A stretch of 64,000 nucleotides of DNA from DASSUC01 sp035650075. GTDB taxonomy: Bacteria > Actinomycetota > Actinomycetes > Mycobacteriales > Micromonosporaceae. Shown here piece by piece: positions 37,601 through 45,112 of the stretch (within the stretch, counting starts at the first letter, position 1; each line of letters begins with the position of its first letter). The translations under genes and the position numbers were made by a program. The DNA lies in the NCBI GenBank assembly GCA_035650075.1, contig DASRII010000319.1:7471-71470 (forward strand), given 5' to 3'. A model generated the notes under the pieces. That model was not told the DNA's origin, ran no database searches, and was given only the letters and a program-made list of their open reading frames with translations.

Positions 37601-38487
37601 TACAGGGGAGCGTGCGGTCGGCGATCTCGGCGGCGGTACCGGACATCGAGCGGCACGGGCTGCGCGACTGGACCATCGGTACGCTGCCCCGAACGGTCGA
37701 GCAGAGCCGGGGCGGGTTCGTCGTGCGGGCGTACCCGGCGCTCGTCGACGAGGGGGACAGCGTCGCGGTCCGGCTGCTCGACACGGAGGCCGAACAGGCG
37801 GCGGCGATGTGGCGCGGTACGCGCCGGTTGTTGCAGTTGGCGCTGCCGTCACCGGTCACGTACGTGTCCTCGCGGCTGACCACGCCGGCGAAGCTGGCCC
37901 TGATGCGCAACCCGCACGGCGGGGTCGTACCGCTGCTCGCCGACTGCGTGGCCTGTGCGGTGGACCGGCTGGTCGCCGACGCCGGCGGTCCGGCCTGGGA
38001 CGCGGACGGCTTCGCCCGGCTCCGCGACCGGGTGCGCGCCGACCTGAACCTCGCGTCGGTACAGGTCACCGTGGAGGTCGAGCGGATCCTGTCGGCGGCG
38101 CACGCGGTGGAACAGCGCCTCGTCGGGTTACGCGGTCCCGCGCTGGAACCGGCTCTCGACGACGTCCGGCGGCAACTGTCCACATTGGTCTACCGCGGGT
38201 TCGTGGCCGACACGGGCTGGCACCGGCTGCCGGACCTCGTCCGGTACCTGCGCGCGATCGACCGCCGGCTGGAGAAGCTGCCGGCGCACCCGCAGCGGGA
38301 CCGCGAGTGGATGTGGACCGTACAGGAGGTCCAGGAGGCGTATGAGGAACTGCCTCCCGGACCCGGGCGGGACGAGATCCGCTGGATGATCGAGGAGCTG
38401 CGGGTCAGCTTCTTCGCCCAGTCGCTCGGGACCGCGTACCCGATCTCGGACAAGCGCATCTACCGGGCCATCGACCAGCTCCGCTAG
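34696..38487 (+). CDS. hrpA: ATP-dependent RNA helicase HrpA
   Basis: 1263 residues, near the 1300 of E. coli HrpA. DEAH-box motifs: GETGSGKTTQ at residues 84-93, IIDEAHERS near residue 180, TSATI near 215, VAETSLTVPGI near 335 and QRKGRCGRL near 375. A helicase-associated domain, OB fold and the long HrpA-specific DUF3418 C-terminal region follow (VTYVSSRLTTPAKLALMRNPH; WMWTVQEVQEAYEEL). HrpA has been implicated in rescuing stalled ribosomes and mRNA processing. Its ATG lies 56 bp from divergent mug. The stop overlaps the convergent small gene by 4 bp. Confidence 0.95.
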   Translation: MNVDLQARLGELMLRDERRLRRRLSDRRVNVDEIAAEVEAAERRVAQRRAGVPAVAYPEALPVSQRKDDILAAIRDHQVVIVAGETGSGKTTQLPKICLELGRGVRGLIGHTQPRRLAARTVAQRIAEELAVPLGGAVGYQVRFTDRVGDDTLVKLMTDGILLAEIQKDRSLLRYDTLIIDEAHERSLNVDFILGYVKQLLPRRPDLKVVITSATIDPERFARHFDAPVVEVSGRVYPVQVRYRPLAEEDADQIDGVCDAVEELRAEGPGDVLVFLSGEREIRDTADALRRLKLPDTDVLPLYARLSTAEQHRVFQSHSGRRIVLATNVAETSLTVPGIRYVVDAGTARISRYSHRLKVQRLPIEAISQASANQRKGRCGRLADGICIRLYAEDDFLSRPEFTEPEILRTNLASVILQMTALGLGDLAAFPFVDPPDRRQVADGVALLQELGALDGDKLTPLGRKLAQLPVDPRLARMLVEADRNGCVAEALVVVAALSIPDPRERPADKQQAADEKHRRFADPDSDFVTFLNLWEYLRDQQKALSSSGFRRLCRTEFLNYLRVREWQDLHGQLRALVRGLGVTLGTPTGEPQRLHRSLLAGLLSHIGLFDPDKREYAGARGARFAIFPGSALFKKNPQWTMAAELVETSRLWARVVARIEPEWAESLASHLVKRSYSEPHWSRGQGAVLAYERVTLYGVPLVVQRKVNYGRIDPRLSRELFIRHALVEGDWETRHEFFHANRALLDEVEELEHRARRRDILVDDETLFDFYDQRVGPEVVSARHFDAWWKKVRVTEPDLLSFSTTMLVNPGVGEVSARDYPDSWRQGDLRLRLSYQFEPGAEADGVTVHIPLPLLNQVTEAGFDWQVPGLREELVTALIRSLPKAVRRSYVPAPDYAKAVVASLVPGDVPLLEAVEYELQRISGAPFPRDSWDLARVPDHLKVTFRVDDDQGRAVAEGKDLAALKARLQGSVRSAISAAVPDIERHGLRDWTIGTLPRTVEQSRGGFVVRAYPALVDEGDSVAVRLLDTEAEQAAAMWRGTRRLLQLALPSPVTYVSSRLTTPAKLALMRNPHGGVVPLLADCVACAVDRLVADAGGPAWDADGFARLRDRVRADLNLASVQVTVEVERILSAAHAVEQRLVGLRGPALEPALDDVRRQLSTLVYRGFVADTGWHRLPDLVRYLRAIDRRLEKLPAHPQRDREWMWTVQEVQEAYEELPPGPGRDEIRWMIEELRVSFFAQSLGTAYPISDKRIYRAIDQLR

Positions 38488-38915
38488 AGGATGGTCCACT
38501 CGGTCGTGGTGCCCTGACAGCTCAGCCGCACCGGACCCGGTACGACGCCCGGGGCGATGAACCGGCCGATCTGGTCGGCATCGACCTCGACCGTGCCGTC
38601 ACGGTGGTCGACACGAACCCGGGCAGGTCCGGGCGGTACCAGCTGACCCACCAACCGGATGGTGGGCCCGTCCGGGCTCACCTCGACCTCGATCGTCAGG
38701 TCGCCGGCGGCGAAGGTGAGCAGGCGAGGCTGTCCTCCGCTGCGTATGCCCACCGGCATACCGGCGGTCGCCGAGTCGGCGATCAGCTGGGCCAGTGCCG
38801 CGTCCGGGTCGCGCCAGCGCAGTGCCTCGAGGGCGGCTTCCAGCACAGCCGCCGGTACCGGGTCCGCCCGCGCTGCCACGTCCCTCAACTCCATCCACGT
38901 CTCTTCGATAGTCAT
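38484..38915 (-). CDS. 143-residue partner of an ECF sigma factor, possible sigma regulator
   Basis: 143 residues from ATG 38915, overlapping the sigma gene stop by 4 bp. Residues 1-50 are helical (MTIEETWMELRDVAARADPV, LEALRWRDPDAALAQLIA). Residues 60-143 are beta-rich with a carboxypeptidase-regulatory-like rhythm (TIEVEVSPDGPTIRLVGQLV, VRVDHRDGTVEVDADQIGRF, GPVRLSCQG). No transmembrane helix and no HxxxCxxC zinc anti-sigma motif. I do not recognise a named family. Its position immediately after the sigma gene, in an operon with a protease gene, suggests an anti-sigma or adaptor role; that is inference. Confidence 0.65.
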   Translation of the reverse strand: MTIEETWMELRDVAARADPVPAAVLEAALEALRWRDPDAALAQLIADSATAGMPVGIRSGGQPRLLTFAAGDLTIEVEVSPDGPTIRLVGQLVPPGPARVRVDHRDGTVEVDADQIGRFIAPGVVPGPVRLSCQGTTTEWTIL

Positions 38916-39457
38916 GGCGTCAGCCTCCGGCGCAGGGTGTTGAGGCACCGGGCGCGGGTCGGACCGATGCTGCCGACCGGCATGCCGAGGGCGGCGGACG
39001 CCTCGGCATACGACGGCGGGGGCTCGGCGAGCAGGACGCGCAGCAGTTGCTGGCAGGCGCTGGGAAGAGCGCCGAAGGCCTGCCACAGCTGGCTGTCCCG
39101 CTCGGTGCGGAGCAGGCGCTGATCCACCGGCTCACCACTCGCGTCGGGCGGATCCAATTCGGTCGGGTCGATCGCCGGCGCGTCCCGGCCGGCGCGCCGC
39201 AGAAGGGCCAGCGCCTCCCTGCGGGCCGTCGTCGCGAGCCAGGCGCCGAGCCGGTCGGAGTCGCGGATGTCGGCCATGTGCTCGACGAGACGCAGCCACG
39301 TCGCCTGGCTGACGTCGGCGGCGTCCGCGGAGCCGAGGCGGTAGCTGCGCGCGACAGACCAGACAAGGCCGGCGTACCGGTGCACGATCGCCTCCCAGGA
39401 CCGCTGGTCCCCGCCGCATGCCGCGGTGAGCAGGGTCGCGTTGTTCGGCTCCGCCAT
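38912..39457 (-). CDS. ECF-type RNA polymerase sigma factor (sigma-70 family)
   Basis: 181 residues from ATG 39457; a GTG two codons upstream is possible. Region 2 spans about residues 20-90 (WEAIVHRYAGLVWSVARSYRL, DVSQATWLRLVEH). Region 4 spans about 125-180 (ALPSACQQLLRVLLAEPPPSY, then ASAALGMPVGSIGPTRARCL with the helix-turn-helix). The linker between them is short and there is no region 1.1 or 3, as in ECF sigma factors. It is the middle gene of subtilase - sigma - 143-residue protein on the minus strand, 52 bp after the subtilase stop. Target promoters are unknown; the nearest candidate is the divergent region 40695-40795. Confidence 0.9.
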   Translation of the reverse strand: MAEPNNATLLTAACGGDQRSWEAIVHRYAGLVWSVARSYRLGSADAADVSQATWLRLVEHMADIRDSDRLGAWLATTARREALALLRRAGRDAPAIDPTELDPPDASGEPVDQRLLRTERDSQLWQAFGALPSACQQLLRVLLAEPPPSYAEASAALGMPVGSIGPTRARCLNTLRRRLTP

Positions 39458-39509
39458 GTCGACGCACGGTAGCATCGTCGATACCGTCGTGGGATCGGCG
39501 CTATGGCGG

Positions 39510-40694
39510 TCATGGCAGACCCGGATAGCCGCTGTACGAGTGCTCGGCCGCGACCGCCCGGACGTTGTCCAGGGCGGGTAGGGCCGACCCGGTGGCGGCC
39601 AGTTCCTCGGCGACGGCGGCGACGACGTACGGGGTCGCGAACGACGTGCCGCTCCACTGTGCCCATCCACTGTGGAAAGCCTCGTGGTGGATGTACGTAC
39701 TCGTGACGTCGGCACCCGGGGCGGCCAGCGTGACCCAGTCACCGCGGTTGCTCCACGGGCAGACGTCGGTACCGTCGTGCGCCGCCACCGCCACGACCTG
39801 CCCGCTCCACGGCTCGCCCGTACCCGCGAACGCCGCGGGCCAGAACGTCGGACCGTGCTGGCCGTCGTTGCCGGCGGCGGCGACCACCACGCGGTCCTTG
39901 CCGTCGAGCAGCCCGTGCAACGCGTCGCGCAGCGCCAGCGGCGGCTGGTCGTCCAGCGTGAAACCGCCCAGCGACAGGTTGATCACCCGGTCGCCGCTGA
40001 CCCGCCCCAGCGCGGCGATCAGATCGGCCTCGGTGCACACGCCGAACGTATCGAGCACGCGGACGATGCGTACCCGGGCATTGGCGGTCCGGCGCAGAAT
40101 GACGCCCGCGATGAAGTTGGCGTGCCCGACGTCGCCGTCGATGATGCCGTCGTTGTCGACGTCCACATCGGACACGAAGTCGTCGGACTCGGCCGCGTAC
40201 CGGCCCGTCGGAAGAGGACTGTCCCTCCACACGCCGGTGTCCACGACGGCGACCGCGTTGGCCGTGGCCGCGGGCGTCGCGAGGCTACCGCGCGGCTTGG
40301 CGACGGGCAGCGGTGGGCCGAAGGGTCCGCCATGCTCGATGGGCGCCGACACGAAGACGTGGTTGGGGCTGGCGGCGGACCGCTGATCGCCGGCTGCCTC
40401 GGCCCGCCGGCGTACGGTGCGGGCCGCCCGCGGTACGTCCAGACCGGCCACCCGGTAGCGCCGGATGCCGCTAGGGGCGTCCTCCTCCTCGGCGACGTCG
40501 GTCGCCCGGTGGCCCTGCTCACCGAGAACCTTGCGAGCCAGCCGGTAGTGATCGTCGCGAACCAGCAGCTCGTCGGCGACGTACCAGACCGCTGGCCTGC
40601 CCTCGGCCGTGTCAGCCCGTAGCCAGTTCAGCTCGCGCATGCGGCGGGCCCGTCGCTCGCGCCACTTGGCCAACCGATCTTCCGACACCGACAT
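39510..40694 (-). CDS. Cytoplasmic S8 subtilisin-like serine protease
   Basis: 394 residues without a signal peptide. The catalytic set is complete: Asp152 (AVVDTGVW), His191 (GHANFIAGV), oxyanion Asn276 (AAAGNDGQ) and Ser351 (SGTSFATP). About 140 N-terminal residues, Arg-rich then beta-like, could be a propeptide or adaptor domain. An acidic insertion DVDVDNDGIID before the His looks like a calcium site. Lack of export suggests an intracellular regulatory protease, unlike classical secreted subtilisins. First gene of the operon with an ECF sigma factor; it starts 101 bp from the divergent CHAT gene. Confidence 0.92.
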   Translation of the reverse strand: MSVSEDRLAKWRERRARRMRELNWLRADTAEGRPAVWYVADELLVRDDHYRLARKVLGEQGHRATDVAEEEDAPSGIRRYRVAGLDVPRAARTVRRRAEAAGDQRSAASPNHVFVSAPIEHGGPFGPPLPVAKPRGSLATPAATANAVAVVDTGVWRDSPLPTGRYAAESDDFVSDVDVDNDGIIDGDVGHANFIAGVILRRTANARVRIVRVLDTFGVCTEADLIAALGRVSGDRVINLSLGGFTLDDQPPLALRDALHGLLDGKDRVVVAAAGNDGQHGPTFWPAAFAGTGEPWSGQVVAVAAHDGTDVCPWSNRGDWVTLAAPGADVTSTYIHHEAFHSGWAQWSGTSFATPYVVAAVAEELAATGSALPALDNVRAVAAEHSYSGYPGLP

Positions 40695-40795
40695 CTCGAC
40701 TCCTCATCCTCGCTTCGGATATCGAGTAGATGGCATTTTCAGGTCACCGATACGACGGATTTCCGACAGTCGGGTGTCGATGGAACGATCGGGCG
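40695..40795. promoter_or_regulatory. Shared divergent control region of the subtilase and CHAT genes
   Basis: The 101-bp gap between the two divergent starts contains a palindrome CCGACAGTCGG at 40763-40773 and an AT-richer patch CGGATATCGAGTAGATGGC near 40717-40735. On the + strand GGAAC at 40782-40786 resembles an ECF -35 element but sits too close to the CHAT start to serve it. No promoter pair could be fixed. Co-regulation is inferred from the layout. Confidence 0.4.
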
Positions 40796-43486
40796 GTGCC
40801 CGCCCTGATGCTGGCGCCGGCCCCCGCCAGCCCGACCGGTGACGTCGACTGGGCTCTCGTGAACGTGATGGCCGACCCGCGCCGGGCCCGTGCGACGGCG
40901 GAGGCGGCGCTCGAGGCCGCGCGGCGCCGCCACGATCCGAACGAGCAGATGCGGGCCGAACGCGTGCTCGGGCTCGCCGCGCGGGAGCTGCACAACGCCG
41001 CCCAGGCCGCCGTCCACCTGCGCCGCTCGGTTCGCATCGGGGAGCTCCACGGGCTCGGCGAGCGGACCGCCGAGTCGCGGATGAGCCTGGCACTCGTGGA
41101 GGAGGATCTCGGCCGGCCGCACGCCGCGATCCGCGCGATCGACCGGGCCATCGCCGACCTGCGCGGGCTGCCGCTGGCCCGGGCGCGCATGCAGCGGGCG
41201 CTCATCCTGCGCCGGCTGGGCCGCGAGACGGAGGCACTGGCGGGGTACGGTGCCGCGCTGGCCGCGTTCCGCCGCTGGGACGACCGGCTCTGGCAGGCCC
41301 GGGCCTTGATGAACCGCGGAGTCCTGCACGCGCTACGGGGAGCGCTCCGGCACGCCGACGCCGACCTGCGCCGGGCCGAACGGCTCTACGCCGAGCTGGA
41401 ACTGCCGGCCGCCGTCGCGCACGTGCGGCACAACCGCGGCTTCGTCGCCGCGCAGGCCGGCGACGTGTCGCGCGCCCTGACCTGGTACGACCGCGCCGAT
41501 GAGCAGTTCCGGCGGGACGGCCCGCCGGTGGCCGCCCTGCTGGACCGGGCCGAGCTGCTCCTGGCGGCGCGGCTGCTGCCGGAGGCGCGGCAGGCCGCTC
41601 TCGTCGCGGTCCAGGCCTGTGCGGGTGGCCGGCTCGGGTCGCTGCTGCCCCAGGCGCGGCTGCTCGTGGCCCGGGCCGCGCTGGCCGCCGGGGATACGCG
41701 AGCGGCCGGCCCGTACGCACGGGCCGCGCGGCGCGAGTTCCGGCGTCAGGGGCGCGGACGCTGGGCGGTACTGGCGGACTACCTCGACTGGCTCGGCACC
41801 GGTCGGGCCGGGTTGGCGGCAGCCCGCCGGATCGCCCGGTCGCTGGCCGAAGCCGGCTGGGCCGAGGAGGCCGTCGAGGCCCGGCTGCACGCCGTCGAGC
41901 TGGCCGGCGCGCTGAACGGGCGGGCAGCGCGCGGTAGCCGGCGAGCGCGAGGAGCGAGCGGAGCGAGCCCCGCAGCCGCGAGCGAAAGGTCGGCACGGGA
42001 TGCGGCGGTGGCGGAGCTCGCGGAGGCGGCGGGGCTGGTGCGTCGGGGACCGGTACGCCTGCGTGTACGAGCCTGGCACGCGACCGCGGTGGTCCGGCTG
42101 CACGCCGGTGACCGGCCGGGCGCCAGCCGGGCGTTGCGGCAAGGGCTGCGGCTACTCGACGAGTACCGAGCGGCGCTGGGCGCGACCGAACTGCGCGTGC
42201 ACAGCTCGGCCGACGGTCACGACCTCGCCGTATTGGGACTGCGGCTGGCGGTGGCGGACGGGCGACCGCGCGAGGTCCTGGCCTGGGCCGAACAGTGGCG
42301 CGCCGCCACGCTCCGACTGCCGCCGCCACCGCCGTCGTACGGCGACGCGCTCGCCCGCGACCTGGCCAAGCTCCGGCGGGTACGGGCCGAGCTGGCCGCG
42401 GCCGACGGGGAACCTGCCCGGCTTCGCCGGCTGACCGCGCGCCAACGCGCCCTGGAGGACGCCGTGCGCCGAGCCTCCTGGCGTGCGACCGGCGGTACCG
42501 GCGCCCGAACCGCGTCGCCCTCGATCGGCGCGGTGTGCGCCGGGCTGGGGGATCGGGCGCTGGTGGAGCTCGTCGAGCTGGACGGCGAGCTGCTGGCGCT
42601 GGTGGTGGCCGGCGGGCGGGTACGCCAGTACCAACTGTCCAGAATGGACACTGTCGAGCCCGAGGTGACCGCCCTGCGGTTCGCGCTGCGCCGGCTCGCC
42701 ATGGGCTACGGCAGCCGGGCCTCGCTCGACGCGGCCGAGCTCGGGGCACGGCACGCGGCGTGCCGGCTGGACGAGCTGCTGCTGATGCCGGTACGGCGGC
42801 AGGTCGGCGACCGGCCGTTGGTCATCGTGCCCACGGGAGCGCTGCACGGCATACCGTGGGCGGTCCTGCCGTCCTGCCGTGGCCGGCCGGTGGTCGTGGC
42901 GCCCTCGGCCACCGCGTGGTGGCGGGCCGCCCGCACATCGGCCACAGTGGACGGTCCGGTCGTGCTGGTAGCCGCGGAGACCCCGCCGCACGCGATGCCG
43001 GAGGTGGCCACGATCGCGGCGGGACTGCCGGAGGCGGTCACGCTCGTCGGCGACCGGGCGCGGGTCGTGGACGTGCTCGGTCATCTCGACGGCGCGGGCG
43101 TCGCCCATCTCGCCACGCATGGCGAGTTCCGGGCGGACAACCCGCTGTTCTCCCACCTGCTCCTGGCGGACGGACCGCTGACCGGGTACGACCTGATGCG
43201 CCTGCGCCGGCCGCCCGCGTTGACGGTGCTGTCCGCGTGCGATGCCGGGCTGTCCGCGGTACATCCCGGAGACGAGCTGATGGGGTTCGCCTCCGCCATG
43301 CTCGGGCTCGGCGCCCGAACGCTGGTCGCCAGCCTCGGCCCGGTCGACGACGAGGCGACCGTGACGCTGATGGTGGACCTGCACCGGCGGCTGTACGCCG
43401 GCACGCCACCCGCCGAGGCCCTCGCCGGCGCTCAGGCGGCGTCGACCGGATCGGTCGTCAACTTCGTGTGCCTCGGTGCCGGCTGA
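40796..43486 (+). CDS. TPR-CHAT cysteine protease
   Basis: About 896 residues from GTG 40796; ATG 40808 and ATG 40730 are alternatives. Residues about 20-380 and 400-560 form tetratricopeptide-type helical pairs rich in Ala, Arg and Leu (for example ARMQRALILRRLGRETEALAGYGAAL). The C-terminal CHAT domain (about 590-896) has the caspase-like dyad: His775 in VAHLATHGEF and Cys815 in LTVLSACDAG; RPLVIVPTGALHGIPWAVLP is the usual CHAT strand. CHAT proteases cleave partner proteins on a signal sensed by the repeats. The gene is divergent from a subtilase-sigma operon and followed by a PASTA membrane-protein gene. A low-complexity insert lies at 41935-41998. Confidence 0.9.
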   Translation: MPALMLAPAPASPTGDVDWALVNVMADPRRARATAEAALEAARRRHDPNEQMRAERVLGLAARELHNAAQAAVHLRRSVRIGELHGLGERTAESRMSLALVEEDLGRPHAAIRAIDRAIADLRGLPLARARMQRALILRRLGRETEALAGYGAALAAFRRWDDRLWQARALMNRGVLHALRGALRHADADLRRAERLYAELELPAAVAHVRHNRGFVAAQAGDVSRALTWYDRADEQFRRDGPPVAALLDRAELLLAARLLPEARQAALVAVQACAGGRLGSLLPQARLLVARAALAAGDTRAAGPYARAARREFRRQGRGRWAVLADYLDWLGTGRAGLAAARRIARSLAEAGWAEEAVEARLHAVELAGALNGRAARGSRRARGASGASPAAASERSARDAAVAELAEAAGLVRRGPVRLRVRAWHATAVVRLHAGDRPGASRALRQGLRLLDEYRAALGATELRVHSSADGHDLAVLGLRLAVADGRPREVLAWAEQWRAATLRLPPPPPSYGDALARDLAKLRRVRAELAAADGEPARLRRLTARQRALEDAVRRASWRATGGTGARTASPSIGAVCAGLGDRALVELVELDGELLALVVAGGRVRQYQLSRMDTVEPEVTALRFALRRLAMGYGSRASLDAAELGARHAACRLDELLLMPVRRQVGDRPLVIVPTGALHGIPWAVLPSCRGRPVVVAPSATAWWRAARTSATVDGPVVLVAAETPPHAMPEVATIAAGLPEAVTLVGDRARVVDVLGHLDGAGVAHLATHGEFRADNPLFSHLLLADGPLTGYDLMRLRRPPALTVLSACDAGLSAVHPGDELMGFASAMLGLGARTLVASLGPVDDEATVTLMVDLHRRLYAGTPPAEALAGAQAASTGSVVNFVCLGAG
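41935..41998. repeat. GAGCGAG-rich repeat-like insert inside the CHAT gene
   Basis: This stretch reads GCGAGCGCGAGGAGCGAGCG and continues with further GAGCGAG/GCGAGCG units. It translates to Ser/Ala/Arg low-complexity sequence (RRARGASGASPAAASERSAR) at about residues 380-400, between two TPR blocks. It looks like a mobile or slippage-derived in-frame insertion rather than part of the fold. Confidence 0.6.
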
Positions 43487-43564
43487 CCGTCGTCGATCTG
43501 ACAGGCGTGACGCGTATCACGACCCTCGGCACGCTGCTCTCCCGGACGTCCGTCCCCCTTCCCC

Positions 43565-43627
43565 GTCGATCTAGGACTTGTGCACATGGTTCGATCTCCA
43601 AACCACGTGCACGAGTCCTAGATCGAC
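43565..43627. repeat. 26-bp-stem hairpin between the CHAT and PASTA genes
   Basis: Left arm GTCGATCTAGGACTTGTGCA continuing to 43590 pairs with 43602-43627; 25 of 26 positions pair if one G-T is allowed, with one A-C mismatch. The loop is 11 nt. It lies 79 bp after the CHAT stop and 48 bp before the PASTA gene start, so it could terminate or attenuate transcription, or protect mRNA. Its foot GATCTAGG resembles those at 620 and 3970. Flanking CCCCCTTCCCC and GAGAGAGAGGGGGGAG could extend the stem loosely. Confidence 0.65.
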
Positions 43628-43674
43628 GGAGAGAGAGGGGGGAGGTGTCTTCACTCCAGGAGAGGAGTAGCGAC

Positions 43675-44688
43675 ATGTCAACCGATTGGGTGGTCACGAC
43701 CGCAGCCGAGCGCATCGGGCTCGACGCGCAAAAGCGGGGCGAGGCCACGTTCACGGTCACGAATCCGAACGGGCGAGCCGACCAGGCCGTCTTCGACGTC
43801 GTGCCGGGCAACGGCGCGGATCCCACGTGGTTCACCGTGGATGAGCCGCAGCGGCTGGTACGCGGTAACGCGTCGGTCGCGTACCTGCTGAAGGTCGCCG
43901 TGGCGCCGGGTGCGCCCGCCGGTGCGTATCCGATCCAGGGACGGGTGTACTCGGCGAATTCGGCGCCGGAGGAGAGCTCAGTCCTCAGTGGACGGGTGAT
44001 GCTGGACGTCGAGCCCGAGCCCGAGCCGGTACGGCGGCGGATCCCGTGGTGGGTCGTTGCCGTTGCCGCGCTCGTCGCGATGGTGCTCGGCGTCGTCGGC
44101 TGGCTCGCCCTGACGCCCGACCCCGTGCCGTTGGCTACCGTTCCGGACCTGCTCGGGAAGACCGAGGCACAGGCCGTCGACGCTCTGCGCCGAGCGGGCC
44201 TGACGGCGGGCCGGGTCACTCACCGGCACAACCCCGCGAAGAACGACGCCGTGCTGACCCAGTCCGTGCAGGACGGCAACGCCGTCGCCCCGGGCACGCC
44301 GGTGGACTTCGAGGTGTCGGTGGCGCTGGCCGCGCCGACTCCGGCCACCCCCGCGAACGAGGCGAGATTCGCGCGTAATGCTGCCCCGCCGCTGACCTGG
44401 AAGCAGTCCCAGCCGTTCGTCACCATGTGGACGGTGTCCATCAGCGAGGAGTACTGCATCCTCAGGATCGGCGTCCCTGCTCCGGTGTGCGCCTGGATGC
44501 TGGTTGACGAACAGGCCACGAGTTCGCCGCTTGTGGACAAGCCCCAGCTGGCGTTTCTCTTCCCCGTCTCCGGTGTCTTTCCCGGGTTGTTCCACTCCGG
44601 ACGGGTGCAGTGGACGGTGGTCGCCATCGACGACTTCGGCAACAAGGGTCCGTCCAGCGCCGCGGCCACCTACCAGATCAATCCCTGA
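43675..44688 (+). CDS. Single-pass membrane protein: beta-sandwich domain, TM, PASTA domain
   Basis: 337 residues from ATG 43675 with AGGAGAGGAG just upstream. Residues 1-115 form an Ig-like/NEW3-like beta-sandwich (GEATFTVTNPNGRADQAVFDV). RRRIPWW then a transmembrane helix at 124-146 follow, so positive-inside topology puts the beta domain in the cytoplasm. A PASTA domain at about 152-216 (ATVPDLLGKTEAQAVDALRRAGL) and a further beta domain with three cysteines (EEYCILRIGVPAPVCAW) lie outside. PASTA domains bind peptidoglycan fragments or beta-lactams in PknB and PBPs. It could thus be the wall-facing sensor of the CHAT system; this is inference. The last 11 bp overlap the convergent NYN gene. 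Confidence 0.75.
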   Translation: MSTDWVVTTAAERIGLDAQKRGEATFTVTNPNGRADQAVFDVVPGNGADPTWFTVDEPQRLVRGNASVAYLLKVAVAPGAPAGAYPIQGRVYSANSAPEESSVLSGRVMLDVEPEPEPVRRRIPWWVVAVAALVAMVLGVVGWLALTPDPVPLATVPDLLGKTEAQAVDALRRAGLTAGRVTHRHNPAKNDAVLTQSVQDGNAVAPGTPVDFEVSVALAAPTPATPANEARFARNAAPPLTWKQSQPFVTMWTVSISEEYCILRIGVPAPVCAWMLVDEQATSSPLVDKPQLAFLFPVSGVFPGLFHSGRVQWTVVAIDDFGNKGPSSAAATYQINP

Positions 44689-45061
44689 GAGCCGATGGGC
44701 CGAGCGTCCGCGCACCAAGGTCCACGACCCGGCCCTTCAGCGCCCGGTCGGCGGTGACCACAATGGACGCTCGGCCCTCGCCGCCCTCGGCAACCAGCAG
44801 ATCGACGATCGCGTCGTCTCCGGAGCTGGGCGCGGGCACCACGCGTACCCCCGGCACGCTGACCACGTCCCGGGCCTTGCCCTCGACGACCAGCACCACC
44901 TCGACGGGCGGGTCGACGGTCGGCAGGCCGGCCTCCGCGACGCGCACCAGCGCGTCGCGGAGACGTTCGGTCGCACCGGCCCGGTCCCGCCACCACCCGT
45001 CCGGTACCGAGCCCACCACGTTGGCGGCGTCGACGACGAGCAGGGTAGGGCGGTCCGGCAC
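44678..45061 (-). CDS. NYN/PIN-like nuclease-fold protein
   Basis: 127 residues. Conserved acidic positions fit the NYN branch of the PIN fold: LLVVDAANVVGSVPDGWW at the N-terminus, SSGDDAIVDLL in the middle and VVTADRALKGRV near the end. Such proteins are candidate metal-dependent RNases. Similar actinobacterial proteins are sometimes labelled NTP pyrophosphohydrolase, which the sequence does not support. It lies between the PASTA gene (convergent overlap) and pucR, 51 bp downstream of pucR on the same strand. Confidence 0.75.
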   Translation of the reverse strand: MPDRPTLLVVDAANVVGSVPDGWWRDRAGATERLRDALVRVAEAGLPTVDPPVEVVLVVEGKARDVVSVPGVRVVPAPSSGDDAIVDLLVAEGGEGRASIVVTADRALKGRVVDLGARTLGPSALRD

Positions 45062-45112
45062 GACCGCCAGCCTAAGGCTTGGTCGCCGTCACCGTGGCCG
45101 GCGCGAGGCACA

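Noticed and set aside
43565..43627. Inverted repeats considered as insertion-sequence ends
   Set aside because: Arms face each other across a short loop with no transposase or target duplication.
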